A stretch of DNA of 64,000 bases from Oscillospiraceae bacterium (GCA_900768125.1 CAAGBS010000027.1:13956-77955), one strand, 5' to 3'; numbered from the stretch's first letter, positions 1 to 8,558 are shown. Program-made: numbers and translations. The notes: generated from the sequence alone by a model not told the origin.

Positions 1-221
1 TGGTGAACTTGTGTTTATCGCACCACCCTAGATTCAAGTGCGCGGAGCGCATTAGATTTATATAATCCAGCGCCCCATATTCTAGAAACTTAAATTATAG
101 TTTCCACTCAATTTCAACCTTGCAGTCTTTTGCAGTCCGGTCGGATTTACACTCTAATCATAAAACGACCGGAGCAATATCAGCTGTCAGAGCGTTTCTC
201 CGGGGAAAGGAGGTACATATA

Positions 222-455
222 ATGGATAGCAGCATACTGACTGCAATGATCTCGCTGGTGGGTACGCTCGGCGGATCACTCGGCGGTATCCTTGTAAGCT
301 CCAAGCTGACCGCTTATCGGCTTCAGCAGCTTGAAAACAAGGTCGCTGAACACAACAACTTTGCAAGAAGAATGCCGGTGATAGAAGAACAGATAAAGGT
401 CATCAACCACCGGCTGTCTGATATCGAAGAGGAGGAAAAACATCATGAAAATTGA
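222..455 (+). CDS. Small phage lysis-module membrane protein (XhlA-like)
   Basis: 77-residue protein with one N-terminal hydrophobic, glycine-rich segment (about residues 5-25, with two LGG repeats) followed by a charged, heptad-like helix ending in Glu/His residues. This hairpin-plus-coiled-coil layout resembles small phage proteins encoded just before holins (XhlA/hemolysin-like). The ATG at 222 is chosen because AAAGGAGGT lies 9 bases upstream. An in-frame upstream start at 120 has no ribosome binding site. It overlaps the holin gene by 11 bases, so the two are probably translationally coupled. The lysis-accessory role is inferred from context. Confidence 0.6.
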   Translation: MDSSILTAMISLVGTLGGSLGGILVSSKLTAYRLQQLENKVAEHNNFARRMPVIEEQIKVINHRLSDIEEEEKHHEN

Positions 456-669
456 CTGGAGAAGAAAGTTGACATCGCGGAAACTCTGGGTAGCAACGGC
501 GGGTTTCATCGCCGGACTTATCGTAGCTTTCGGCGGCTCGTCCGAGACGGCTGAGACTGTCTCAGGCTGTATCCTCAGCGGCGCGGCGGTCGTTGGCTAT
601 GTGATAGGCGAGGGGCTGGCTGACGGCGCGCACAAGGAGGACAACGACGATGGCAGCGATAACATTTGA
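445..669 (+). CDS. Phage holin
   Basis: 74-residue protein with a basic N-terminus (residues 3-13), a membrane segment at about residues 16-30, a second at about 42-58, and a short acidic, hydrophilic C-tail. This is the layout of small Firmicutes phage holins, which collect in the membrane and open it for the endolysin. The ATG at 445 follows GAGGAGG. The gene overlaps its upstream neighbour by 11 bases and the amidase gene by 20 bases. The compact overlapping cassette supports the call more than any single motif does. Confidence 0.75.
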   Translation: MKIDWRRKLTSRKLWVATAGFIAGLIVAFGGSSETAETVSGCILSGAAVVGYVIGEGLADGAHKEDNDDGSDNI

Positions 670-1324
670 AGCCTACGCGCGGAACAACGGCGCATTCAGG
701 GCGGCGCGGAAAATGCCTGCGGGAAGTCCGGCGGGGATAATCATTCACAGCACCGGCGCGAATAATCCCAACCTGAAACGCTATGTCAACGCGCCGGAGA
801 TATGCGGGGAGAATCCCTACAAAAACTATTTCGACCGCGCGGATTCTGATGTGTGTCCGCATGCGGTCATCGGCAGGGACAAAAACGGTACAGTTCGCGC
901 TGCGAAGCTGCTGCCCTGGGACATATGCTGCTGGGGCTGCGGAAATGGCTCTAAGGGCAGCTACAACTACAGCCCGGCTTATATCCAGATAGAGATAGCA
1001 GAGGACGCACTCACCGACCGGAAGTATTTTGAGGAGGCTTTCGGGCTTGCCGCTGACCTCTGCAAACGGCTGATGAAGAACTACCCGTCCATTCGCGCGG
1101 AGAACGTGATCAGCCACAAGGAGGCTCACGCCCGTGGTTACGCCAGCAATCACGGCGATCCGGAACACTGGCTCGCTAAATTCGGAAAAAACATGGATTG
1201 GTTTCGCGCTAAGCTCAGCGGGAATGTCCGGATAACCGCTGAAAAGACCGTGCCGCGCGCTTCCGCTGACGTTGCGCTGGCGCAGCTAAGGGCGCTGGGA
1301 TTCACGGCGCATATCGAGGATTAA
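650..1324 (+). CDS. N-acetylmuramoyl-L-alanine amidase (phage endolysin)
   Basis: 224-residue amidase of the Amidase_2/PGRP fold, predicted to cut the amide bond between muramic acid and L-alanine in peptidoglycan. Visible zinc-site features are H33 in an IIIHSTG strand, and a distal SHKEAH ... NHGDPEHW block (H156, H160, H168, H173) typical of prophage amidases in Clostridia. The enzyme core spans about residues 20-180. The last 35 residues could be a remnant wall-binding element. The start follows AAGGAGG and overlaps the holin gene. A terminator follows, so this is the end of the lysis operon. Confidence 0.88.
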   Translation: MAAITFEAYARNNGAFRAARKMPAGSPAGIIIHSTGANNPNLKRYVNAPEICGENPYKNYFDRADSDVCPHAVIGRDKNGTVRAAKLLPWDICCWGCGNGSKGSYNYSPAYIQIEIAEDALTDRKYFEEAFGLAADLCKRLMKNYPSIRAENVISHKEAHARGYASNHGDPEHWLAKFGKNMDWFRAKLSGNVRITAEKTVPRASADVALAQLRALGFTAHIED

Positions 1325-1331
1325 TATTTGT

Positions 1332-1359
1332 GGGGGGAACCGGGGTTCTCCCCTTTTTT
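1332..1359 (+). terminator. Terminator of the lysis cassette
   Basis: GGGGA and ACC pair with GGT and TCCCC across a small bulge, followed by TTTTTT. It sits 8 bases after the amidase stop and before the promoter of the next operon. Confidence 0.75.
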
Positions 1360-1409
1360 CGTATAAAACGACTGTCTGCGGCTTTGAGTTGATTTTTTAC
1401 TAAAACCCC

Positions 1410-1438
1410 TTGACAAATCCGGCAAAACCGTGTATACT
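1410..1438 (+). promoter_or_regulatory. Sigma-A promoter of the first GntR-ABC operon
   Basis: TTGACA at 1410-1415, a 17-base spacer, and TATACT at 1433-1438. The -10 and start region carry a rough dyad (GTGTATA at 1430-1436 against TATATCAC at 1441-1448). Such a dyad would suit autorepression by the YtrA-type regulator encoded next. The promoter call is firm; the operator is an inference. Confidence 0.8.
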
Positions 1439-1478
1439 GTATATATCACACATTAACACATTGGAAGGGGGTCGTAAA

Positions 1479-1847
1479 ATGAAGATAATGCAGAACTCAG
1501 AAGTCCCGATATATCGGCAGATAGCTTCGCAGTTCAAGGACGACATCATGAACGGGCGCATTGCCGGGGGAGAGTATCTGCCATCAATACGCGGGCTTGC
1601 CAAGGATCTGAAAATAAGCGTCATCACAACGATGAAAGCCTACGAACTGCTTACCCAGGAGGGCATGATATCGCCGGTCCAGGGAAAGGGATATATAGTC
1701 AACCCGCAGGACAGGGAAATGGTGAGGGAGCAGCAGCTGAGACTGCTGGAGCAGCACCTGCAGAATGCAATGGAAGCCGCCAAGCTGGCGGGAGTTTCCA
1801 GGGAGGAACTTACGGAGATGCTCAGGGTGCTTTACGATACGGATTGA
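1479..1847 (+). CDS. GntR family regulator, YtrA subfamily
   Basis: 122-residue regulator. Residues about 8-75 form the GntR winged helix (PIYRQIASQFKDDI at the start, then SIRGLAKDLKIS and TTMKAYELLTQEGMI). Only a short C-terminal helical tail of about 45 residues follows, as in the YtrA subfamily, which lacks a large ligand domain and usually controls adjacent ABC genes. The ATG at 1479 follows GGAAGGGGG; the reading frame is open further upstream but overlaps the promoter. It is first in an operon with two small genes and an ABC exporter, so local autoregulation is likely. Confidence 0.88.
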   Translation: MKIMQNSEVPIYRQIASQFKDDIMNGRIAGGEYLPSIRGLAKDLKISVITTMKAYELLTQEGMISPVQGKGYIVNPQDREMVREQQLRLLEQHLQNAMEAAKLAGVSREELTEMLRVLYDTD

Positions 1848-1857
1848 GAGGTAATAT

Positions 1858-2088
1858 ATGCTTATATTTTCAAGTGACAGGAAAAAGATAACGGACTGCA
1901 TTTCCGTTTCTGTGCAGAGAAATTATGGCGGCGGAAAAGACAGCAAGTTTGTGCTGCTTGGCTACGCAGGATTTGGAACGTCGTTCGACGGCATACTTGC
2001 GTCATATTCTGATGAAAAGACCGCCATGGACGAGCTGGAGAAGATTTTCACCGCTTTCGAAAGCGGTGCGAAGTCATACCGTATATGA
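1858..2088 (+). CDS. Small conserved-looking protein in ABC operon
   Basis: 76-residue soluble protein of unknown function. It has alternating beta-like stretches, a glycine-rich turn (YGGGKDSKF), and a C-terminal helix (TAMDELEKIFTAFESG). It starts 10 bases after the regulator gene with a GAGAGGT ribosome binding site. Its stop overlaps the next start (ATGA). This strict coupling shows that it is a real gene. No motif identifies a role; an accessory role for the ABC exporter is a guess. Confidence 0.65.
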   Translation: MLIFSSDRKKITDCISVSVQRNYGGGKDSKFVLLGYAGFGTSFDGILASYSDEKTAMDELEKIFTAFESGAKSYRI

Positions 2089-2288
2089 AGCGCGGCATGG
2101 ACAAAATCACAATGAAAAGACTGTACGGTATAACGCTGATTATAATGGGGATCTGCGGATCCCTGCTGGCGGTCAGCGGGATATGCGGCGGATTCCTGCC
2201 GGATATCGCGGTCCGCATTATCGGTATAGCAGATATCGTCTGCCTGCCGATATTCATTATTATATTTGTAATAGAACGCAGGAAATAA
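2085..2288 (+). CDS. Small two-helix membrane protein
   Basis: 67-residue protein with two hydrophobic segments (about residues 13-33 and 38-62) and basic ends (MKRG..., ...ERRK). It is read from an ATG overlapping the previous stop by four bases. An alternative in-frame ATG exists at 2097. It ends 13 bases before the ABC ATPase gene. The function is not recognisable; it could be a small subunit or regulator of the exporter. Confidence 0.6.
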   Translation: MKRGMDKITMKRLYGITLIIMGICGSLLAVSGICGGFLPDIAVRIIGIADIVCLPIFIIIFVIERRK

Positions 2289-2301
2289 GGGGGTAATTAT
2301 T

Positions 2302-3192
2302 ATGGAAAACAGATATTGCGTGAGCACCAGGGGTCTCACGAAGAAATACAGCAAATTCACGCTCGGCGCGCTTGACCTGGATATCCCGGAGGGATTCTCC
2401 ACTGCGCTCATCGGCGCAAACGGCGCGGGAAAGACTACGCTTATCGACATACTCTGCGGGGTAATTCACCGCACCGATGGCGAGGTAACCTATTTCGGCG
2501 GCGAAAAGGACATCTCAGACCCGGCGCTTCGGGAGCGGATAGGCTACTGCGCCAGCAATGCGTTTTTCCCGCTGGGATTCACGGCGAAGGATATAGCAGT
2601 CTCGATGGAGACGGCATACAGGAGCTTTGACCGCGCGAAATTCGCCGAACTTTGCGAAAAATTCGAGGTGGACAGCGAGCACACGAAAAAGCCACGCCCC
2701 ATGCACAAGCAGTCGGACGGCAACCGCATGCGCACCTGCCTTGCTTCCGTTTTCGCGCGGGAGACTGAACTGCTGGTGCTCGACGAGCCGGGAAGCTCCC
2801 TTGACCCGCTGATGCGCGACAGGCTCTGCGACCGTATGCGCGATTATCTTGACGAGGGGGACGGGAAGAAGTCGATAATCTTTTCGACCCACAATATCGC
2901 CGACATGGAGAACGCCGCCGACTACGCCGTTTTCATGGATAAGGGGCACGTCATCGAGCAGGGATTCATTGAGGAACTGAAAGAGAAGTACATAGTCGTA
3001 AGCGGCGATTCCGAGGGCTGGGAGCAGGCGAAGCCGCTGCTGATGAGCGGAAGTCACAACCGCACCACGTTTGAGGGTCTCGCGCTTTCGGAGAACGCAC
3101 GGGCGCTCGCTGAAACGGGTGCCGAGTATGCTGCGCCGAGTTTGCAGCAGCTAAGCGTTGGTCTTCTGAAATACGCGGAGGAACACAGATGA
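2302..3192 (+). CDS. ABC transporter ATP-binding protein with degenerate signature motif
   Basis: 296-residue ATPase that would power the two permeases encoded next. Walker A is GANGAGKTT (residues 38-46), Walker B is LLVLDEP (157-163) with the catalytic-type Glu162, and the H-loop His197 lies in STHN. The signature normally read as LSGGQ is replaced by KQSDGN near residues 136-141, which is unusual. The C-terminal about 80 residues are a variable tail. It has a GGGGGT ribosome binding site and a four-base ATGA overlap with the first permease gene. It resembles ABC-2 type ATPases of the CcmA/YtrB kind. The exported substrate is unknown. Confidence 0.88.
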   Translation: MENRYCVSTRGLTKKYSKFTLGALDLDIPEGFSTALIGANGAGKTTLIDILCGVIHRTDGEVTYFGGEKDISDPALRERIGYCASNAFFPLGFTAKDIAVSMETAYRSFDRAKFAELCEKFEVDSEHTKKPRPMHKQSDGNRMRTCLASVFARETELLVLDEPGSSLDPLMRDRLCDRMRDYLDEGDGKKSIIFSTHNIADMENAADYAVFMDKGHVIEQGFIEELKEKYIVVSGDSEGWEQAKPLLMSGSHNRTTFEGLALSENARALAETGAEYAAPSLQQLSVGLLKYAEEHR

Positions 3193-3875
3193 AAAAATAT
3201 ATCCAGTCTTTCCGGCTGTTTTTCGGGAGCGCTCAGATAAGGTCGCTGGTGATATATTCGGCTGTTATCATAGGCGTAACAACTCTGTGCGGACTTACTG
3301 CGTTTTTCCCGGTGAACGATTTCCTTATCGGCTTCGGGCAGGGCGTTTCCTCTATGCTGGGGGCGATTTGCGCGATTTTCGGGCTGATATTCCTTAACGC
3401 GACCTATCAGTATCTTTCGCCGGCGATTCCGGGGCATAAGTACTTTGCCTCGCTGCCGGACGGGGCGAAGCATTTCCGGCGCGCAATTGCCGTTGGGAAC
3501 GCGGTGGGAATAGTTGTCGGGCTGGCGCTTATCTCGCTGATAAGCATAGTCTATGCGTTACTCGGCGTGGATATGGGCATTGTGCTGTTTTCATCGGCGC
3601 TGCTTTTTGTCGAAACCGGAGTGTGTGACCTGACGGGCTACATAAGAAACAACACTGCGCGGGTGCTTGCAATACTTGGCGTGACGTGCCTGTTCGGATT
3701 CTTTATGGGATTCACGGACGGCATGAATGAAGCGGACGGCATTTCTGCTGCACAAATGTGTATGAATAATCCAGTGATGACTGCGTCTGTGATCGGCGTT
3801 TCAGCGGCGGTGTTCATTGCGGGGCTGATATATTCCCTCGCGATGGCGGAAAAGAAGTGGGGTGAATCAAGATGA
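3189..3875 (+). CDS. ABC-2 type permease subunit, first
   Basis: 228-residue integral membrane protein with about six hydrophobic segments. The first, near residues 16-38, follows a basic N-terminus; the last is near 195-222. There is no soluble domain. It overlaps the ATPase gene by four bases upstream and the second permease gene by four bases downstream, so the three are probably made together. The similar size of the next protein suggests a heterodimeric membrane channel. The family is assigned from topology and context. Confidence 0.75.
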   Translation: MKKYIQSFRLFFGSAQIRSLVIYSAVIIGVTTLCGLTAFFPVNDFLIGFGQGVSSMLGAICAIFGLIFLNATYQYLSPAIPGHKYFASLPDGAKHFRRAIAVGNAVGIVVGLALISLISIVYALLGVDMGIVLFSSALLFVETGVCDLTGYIRNNTARVLAILGVTCLFGFFMGFTDGMNEADGISAAQMCMNNPVMTASVIGVSAAVFIAGLIYSLAMAEKKWGESR

Positions 3876-4546
3876 ATTGCCTGAAGCTGCTTTTCGGGCG
3901 GTATTTATCGCACAGGAAGATACTCGTGGGGACGGCGGCGTTTTTTGCGCTGATGATGGCTGTAGTGATATTGTTTCACGAAGAACCGGACGGTTCTCCT
4001 GACGATTACATCATGTGCAAGTTCAGTGCGCTGATGCCTGCGATGCTTGCGGCGATGCTGCCGACTATGTTCATGATTCAGGACACGGTGGGCAACCGCT
4101 TCATGCGTTCAGTCCCGTGTGCGAAAAGCCTTTATATGCGGGGCATTCCGGCATACTCTACGCTTGTGCCGCTGGGGTGGTCGGTTCTGACGAACGTGGT
4201 TTATGCGGCGTTTATCCTTATCACCGGGCGTGATATCTGCAATATTTCTGACATGCTGGTGCTGTCAGCTATTTTCGGAGCAGTGTTCTCGCTGGTATGC
4301 TGCCTGGCCCTCAGCCTGCGATTCGGTGCCGCATTCTTCGTGATGTTCTATTTGCCGTTTATGCTGACGCTTTTCATCGGGGGAAACGGACTGAGTATGT
4401 TCGGGCTGCCACTCTGGGTTTCGCTGCTGATATACTGCGGAAGCTTCCTTGCGGCGTTCGCGGCGGGGCTTGTCATATCCGGTCTGGCTTACACCAAGGG
4501 TAATTTCAGGGAAAATACGAATGCGCAGATAAATGGGTGTAACTAA
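3872..4546 (+). CDS. ABC-2 type permease subunit, second
   Basis: 224-residue membrane protein with about six hydrophobic segments and short loops. The cytoplasmic N-terminus is basic (RYLSHRKIL) and the C-terminus is hydrophilic. Its ATG overlaps the stop of the first permease gene. It closes the first exporter operon. The likely partner is the preceding 228-residue subunit, with energy from the ATPase at 2302-3192. No substrate can be read from the sequence. Confidence 0.75.
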   Translation: MNCLKLLFGRYLSHRKILVGTAAFFALMMAVVILFHEEPDGSPDDYIMCKFSALMPAMLAAMLPTMFMIQDTVGNRFMRSVPCAKSLYMRGIPAYSTLVPLGWSVLTNVVYAAFILITGRDICNISDMLVLSAIFGAVFSLVCCLALSLRFGAAFFVMFYLPFMLTLFIGGNGLSMFGLPLWVSLLIYCGSFLAAFAAGLVISGLAYTKGNFRENTNAQINGCN

Positions 4547-4700
4547 ATAAATGCGAAACTATCACGCAGATTTCACAAAAATTTCACGTGGTGTTCACTT
4601 ATGTGGGGTATACTAGATTATACGATGAATGCGATATGATGATCGCTCATCTTCTGATTTCGACACCGTTCATTTTCATATAATTACCAACCAAACCAGC
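4547..4700. other. Intergenic stretch, possible short transcript
   Basis: No convincing coding frame is present. TATACT at 4609-4614 with a weak TTCACG 20 bases upstream, followed by a strong terminator at 4701, leaves room for a short RNA of about 110-120 bases. It may equally be just the 3' untranslated region of the first ABC operon. Confidence 0.3.
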
Positions 4701-4742
4701 ACTAAACCCCTGCGAGAGATCGCGGGGGTTTAGTGTTTGTTC
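4701..4742 (+). terminator. Strong terminator after first ABC operon
   Basis: A stem of 15 pairs (ACTAAACCCCTGCGA at 4701-4715 with its near-perfect complement at 4720-4734, one T-G pair) closes a GAGA loop and is followed by a mixed T tract. Confidence 0.85.
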
Positions 4743-4811
4743 GGTTATTTTCGTAGTGCAGTCCGTAGGTCTGCGCTTTTTTATTTTTAGAGAATTATTT
4801 CAAAAATACTA

Positions 4812-4840
4812 TTGACAAATATAGTTTTGCGTGTTATAAT
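4812..4840 (+). promoter_or_regulatory. Consensus sigma-A promoter of second GntR-ABC operon
   Basis: TTGACA at 4812-4817, a 17-base spacer and TATAAT at 4835-4840: a perfect consensus, which fits a gene set held down by a repressor. Confidence 0.9.
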
Positions 4841-4884
4841 AACTGTACCAACACAAATAATACAGTTAACACACGATAGTACAG
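4841..4884 (+). promoter_or_regulatory. Putative operator for the second YtrA-type regulator
   Basis: Directly after the -10, AACTGTA (4841-4847) is inverted as TACAGTT (4861-4867) with a 13-base centre, and a further AGTACAG lies at 4878-4884. An inverted repeat just past the -10 of a GntR-led operon is where an autorepressor would bind. Assignment to this regulator is an inference. Confidence 0.55.
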
Positions 4885-4901
4885 CGAAAGGAGGATTCGG
4901 A

Positions 4902-5285
4902 ATGCTTAATATCAGGCTGGAGGGAAAGCTCCCGATATACGAGCAGCTTTTCAACGGGATATCAAGGCTGATCTCATCGGGAGGAATGAAGCCGGACGAG
5001 CGGCTTCCCGCCGTGCGCGAGGTCGCAAAGCAGTTCGGCATAAATCCGAACACGGTGCAGAAAGCCTATGCGCAGCTTGAACAGTCAGGGCTGATCTATT
5101 CCATTCCGGCAAAGGGCAGCTATGTTTCCGGAGCGGAGGACGCAGCCCGGGCGGTCAGGGACGAGGCTGTCCGCAGGGCTGAAAGGGAGCTTCGCAGCGC
5201 GTTCAGCGCGGGGGTCAGCCTTGCGGAGATTAATTCGCTCGCAGAGAGTATCTGGAGCGAGGGGAGGAACGGTGATAGAATATGA
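4902..5285 (+). CDS. GntR family regulator, YtrA subfamily
   Basis: 127-residue regulator with an N-terminal GntR winged helix (residues about 8-75, with RLPAVREVAKQFGINPNTVQ containing the recognition helix and YAQLEQSGLIY the wing lead-in). A short helical C-tail has no effector pocket. The ATG at 4902 is chosen because AAAGGAGG lies 9 bases upstream; open frame upstream of it runs over the promoter. It ends in an ATGA overlap with the ABC ATPase gene, so repressor and transporter are coupled. It is likely autoregulatory through the dyad at 4841-4884. Confidence 0.9.
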   Translation: MLNIRLEGKLPIYEQLFNGISRLISSGGMKPDERLPAVREVAKQFGINPNTVQKAYAQLEQSGLIYSIPAKGSYVSGAEDAARAVRDEAVRRAERELRSAFSAGVSLAEINSLAESIWSEGRNGDRI

Positions 5286-6187
5286 TCGAGGTAAAAAATG
5301 CAGTAATGCGGTTCGAGGATAAGAACGCCCTTGACGGGGTATCCCTGACGATACCAGAGGGCTGCGCCTACGGACTGCTCGGTTCCAACGGAGCGGGCAA
5401 ATCCACTCTGCTGCGGGCGCTGTCGGGAATCTACAGGCTGAGCGGCGGGGAGCTTTCCATAGACGGCGAGCCGGTGTACGACAACGCGAAGATGAAAGAG
5501 CGCGTGTTCTTCATCAATGATGAGACCGTGCAGTTCAACGCTATGACCCTCACGGAGATGAAGCAGTACTACAAGAGTTTTTACAGCACGTTTTCCGAGG
5601 AACTGTGGCAGAAACTTTACAGGGCGGTCGAACTCCCGATGAAAAAGCGGCTGAACACATTCTCAAAGGGCATGAAGCGGCAGGCGGCTGTCATCTGCGG
5701 GATAGCCTGCAGAACTCCGTACCTGTTCCTGGACGAGGCGTTTGACGGACTTGACCCGACAATGCGCCTGATTGTAAAACAGATGCTGATAGACGCGATG
5801 ATGGATTCCAGCCTCACGGTGATATTCAGTTCGCACAACCTCGGTGAGATAGACGAATTCTGCGACCGCGTGGGGCTTCTCCATGCCGGAAAGGTAGTTT
5901 TCGACAGGGAACTTGACAGCGTGAAGGGAAATGTTTTCAAGATACAGACTTCATTCGACCTACCGGTGACAAAGGAACAGCTTTCCGCGGACGGCGTGGA
6001 TATCCTCCACATCGAGGAAAACGGCAGCGTAATGCACATCATCGCCCGGGGCGACCGCGAAAAGGTTCGCGCGGCGGTGGAGAAGCATTCCCCGAAGCTG
6101 TACGATGAAATCCCGCTGTCACTGGAGGAGATATTTATTTACGAAATGGAGGTGCTCGGCTATGACAGCTCAAAACTCGGCAAATAA
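5282..6187 (+). CDS. ABC transporter ATP-binding protein
   Basis: 301-residue ATPase. Walker A is GSNGAGKST (residues 34-42), the signature-like SKGMKRQ begins at residue 128, Walker B is YLFLDEA with Glu152, and the H-loop is His184. The SKGMKRQ form is seen in ABC-2 ATPases of the YtrB/CcmA type. It starts on the overlapping stop of the regulator gene and overlaps the large permease gene by 26 bases. It probably drives the 798-residue permease. Confidence 0.92.
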   Translation: MIEVKNAVMRFEDKNALDGVSLTIPEGCAYGLLGSNGAGKSTLLRALSGIYRLSGGELSIDGEPVYDNAKMKERVFFINDETVQFNAMTLTEMKQYYKSFYSTFSEELWQKLYRAVELPMKKRLNTFSKGMKRQAAVICGIACRTPYLFLDEAFDGLDPTMRLIVKQMLIDAMMDSSLTVIFSSHNLGEIDEFCDRVGLLHAGKVVFDRELDSVKGNVFKIQTSFDLPVTKEQLSADGVDILHIEENGSVMHIIARGDREKVRAAVEKHSPKLYDEIPLSLEEIFIYEMEVLGYDSSKLGK

Positions 6188-8558
6188 GAGCGTTTTCTAT
6201 AAATTCCTGCCATACTATCTGAATAAGGTAAAGTACCTCAGACCGCAGCTTATCATGAGCATTATTTTCAGCGTGCTGAGTTACCCGGTGTTCATAGTGC
6301 TGGGCAACATAGGCTGCGTGCTGGAAGCTGATTGTCAACGCCTGACGGGGCTTTACGACGGAGTTGTCAGCAACGCTACCAATGAGCAGTACGCGATGTA
6401 TATTGCGGCGCGGGATAAGATCGACCTGTGGAGTTCTTTCTTGATAGCTGAGGTACTCATAGGCGCGCTCTGTCTGGCGGGGCTGTTCGTTTTCACATTC
6501 GTGACTACTCTGCGCAGCTTCCGCTACCTCTATAATAAGTCGGTGGTGGATATGGATATGTCCCTGCCGGTCGACCACAACACGCGGTTCTTCGGCGACC
6601 TCGCGGCGGTGTTCACGGTGAATATCCTGCCGCACCTCGTTGCGATAATTCTTGGGCAGATACTTCTGCAGTTCGGGGATTACAGTGCGTTCGACACTCA
6701 GGGAGATACCCAGGCGATAGTTGAAGCGATAATGGGTCCGATGGCGTTCACGGGACTTTTCATGTGCGTAATGGAGATAGCGATAACGCTGCTGCTGATA
6801 TCTTTCTGCGGCAGACTTGCGGAGGCGTGCGTTTACCCGATACTCATCAACTTCGCGATACCGGTCATTCATCTGATGACGATAAACCTCGTTGAAAGCG
6901 GAGTGTACGGCGCTGTGCTTTACCCCTCGGCGATATCCACGGCTGCGGGTTCGGCGTATCCGATAACCGCTTCCTCTCCGCTGGGCATGATGATAATGAC
7001 GCTTTATTCGATGATGTCCATTAGCTGCAAGGGCAGCGTCAGCGACTGCGGACCGATTTTCCGTCCGGAGTTCGGCATTCCCGCCCTGCTGGTGACGCTT
7101 GCGTGCCTCGCCGGTGCTTACTTCCTGATAAAATACCGCCGTGCGGAGCGCGTTGGTATGCCCTACGTCTATAAGGGAATGGGACTTGTTATCCCTGGTA
7201 TCGTGATTTTCGCGATAACCGTTCCGGTGTCCTATTTCATTTCCATCAACGTGCGCGGGCAGGAAGACACGATGGATTACTACAGCTTCACGCAGAACAA
7301 TATTCCCGGTATGATAATCGGCACGATAATCAGCACGTTCATTCTGTATATCATCATGGAGCTTATCAGCGGGCGGAATTTCCGGAAGTTCGGGCTTTCC
7401 GTGGCGAAATGGGCGGGGACTCTCGCGGCGTGCGCGCTGATATGCTTCGGTCTGAATATGGCGAACGGCTTCGGCGCGGCGTATTACGTCCCGAACCCGG
7501 ACAGGGTGGCTTCGGCTTCCATGTCCTACTATAACTCAGATTCTTTCGGCGACCGCACGGCAGGCCTTACCAAGAATCAGTTCATGATCAAGGGAATGAG
7601 CGGAGATGATATTCTTCAGACTATCAGGGAAGTTCACGACGAGATCCCCAAGAACAACGGCGACGGGGCGAGCGACGGGAAATATGTGAGCTTCTACTAT
7701 GTGATGAAAGACGGGACTCAGCTGGAGCGCAGCTATTCCGTCAGCAGCGAGCTTTTCGGGGAGATACGCCGGAAGATGGTGACCCCGGAGGGCTGGTATT
7801 CCTCATTATTCTCGCTGGACGAGAAGGAACTGCTCAACGAGGGTTACAGCATCAACAATATATGGCTGAACAATACCGTTAATGTCGGAAGCAACAAGCT
7901 TCTTGACGCTATCTGGCAGGACTGCCAGAAGATAAACGTTGATTTCATCGAGAATGAACCCAGCTGGAAATATGCCGACCTTTACTACGATTTCAGGAAA
8001 GAGGTCAATCAGAAGTCCATGGGTTCTTCGATGAGAGTCTACGACTGGATGGAGAATACCATCGCTTACCTTGAAAGCATTGATATATATGTCAGCGCAC
8101 AGTTCACCGGCGAGGGCTTCTACACTGCGTTTATCCTGAAAAATGTGGACAGCCTTGCCGACTGCGAACTGTTCGGTCAGTCCGAGGGGTATTCCTACTC
8201 TGAGATGAATCGCATTATGAGCCGCGAGGAATATGGTCAGAACGATTACGACCTGGAGTTCAGCTATGGCAGGACAACGGCGTCAGCCCCGGAACTCAAC
8301 AGGCTTATAGAAGTCTGCGGGTCGTTTGATTATTACTCTTACAGTTCAGACCGCGACACCTACACTATCCTGCTTTACAAGGCATATGACCTCACGGATT
8401 ACGCGGCGAACTACCAGAAATTGGATCCCGTCCACCTTGTGGTTCCTCCGGAATACAACGACCAGGCGGAAGCGCTTATGCAGAGCTGTCTGGTTCAGGA
8501 GTATATCCCCGAGGATACGGCTACGGCTGAGGCTGAAAGCACGTACAGCGTGGCGTGA
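6162..8558 (+). CDS. Large ABC transporter permease with extracytoplasmic C-terminal domain
   Basis: 798-residue protein. Residues about 25-435 carry eight to ten hydrophobic segments. Residues about 435-798 are hydrophilic with no membrane segment, and probably form a large surface domain. I chose the ATG at 6162 (MTAQNSANK) because GGAGGT lies 8 bases upstream; the frame is open back to 6105 inside the ATPase gene without a ribosome binding site. The layout recalls permeases carrying a DUF6449-type domain, but that name is from memory. As the only permease of this module, it may form a homodimer. Confidence 0.8.
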   Translation: MTAQNSANKSVFYKFLPYYLNKVKYLRPQLIMSIIFSVLSYPVFIVLGNIGCVLEADCQRLTGLYDGVVSNATNEQYAMYIAARDKIDLWSSFLIAEVLIGALCLAGLFVFTFVTTLRSFRYLYNKSVVDMDMSLPVDHNTRFFGDLAAVFTVNILPHLVAIILGQILLQFGDYSAFDTQGDTQAIVEAIMGPMAFTGLFMCVMEIAITLLLISFCGRLAEACVYPILINFAIPVIHLMTINLVESGVYGAVLYPSAISTAAGSAYPITASSPLGMMIMTLYSMMSISCKGSVSDCGPIFRPEFGIPALLVTLACLAGAYFLIKYRRAERVGMPYVYKGMGLVIPGIVIFAITVPVSYFISINVRGQEDTMDYYSFTQNNIPGMIIGTIISTFILYIIMELISGRNFRKFGLSVAKWAGTLAACALICFGLNMANGFGAAYYVPNPDRVASASMSYYNSDSFGDRTAGLTKNQFMIKGMSGDDILQTIREVHDEIPKNNGDGASDGKYVSFYYVMKDGTQLERSYSVSSELFGEIRRKMVTPEGWYSSLFSLDEKELLNEGYSINNIWLNNTVNVGSNKLLDAIWQDCQKINVDFIENEPSWKYADLYYDFRKEVNQKSMGSSMRVYDWMENTIAYLESIDIYVSAQFTGEGFYTAFILKNVDSLADCELFGQSEGYSYSEMNRIMSREEYGQNDYDLEFSYGRTTASAPELNRLIEVCGSFDYYSYSSDRDTYTILLYKAYDLTDYAANYQKLDPVHLVVPPEYNDQAEALMQSCLVQEYIPEDTATAEAESTYSVA

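Noticed and set aside
2..31. Possible 3' end of an upstream gene (frame 2, ending TAG at 29-31)
   Set aside because: Only nine codons are visible, which is too little to tell from chance.
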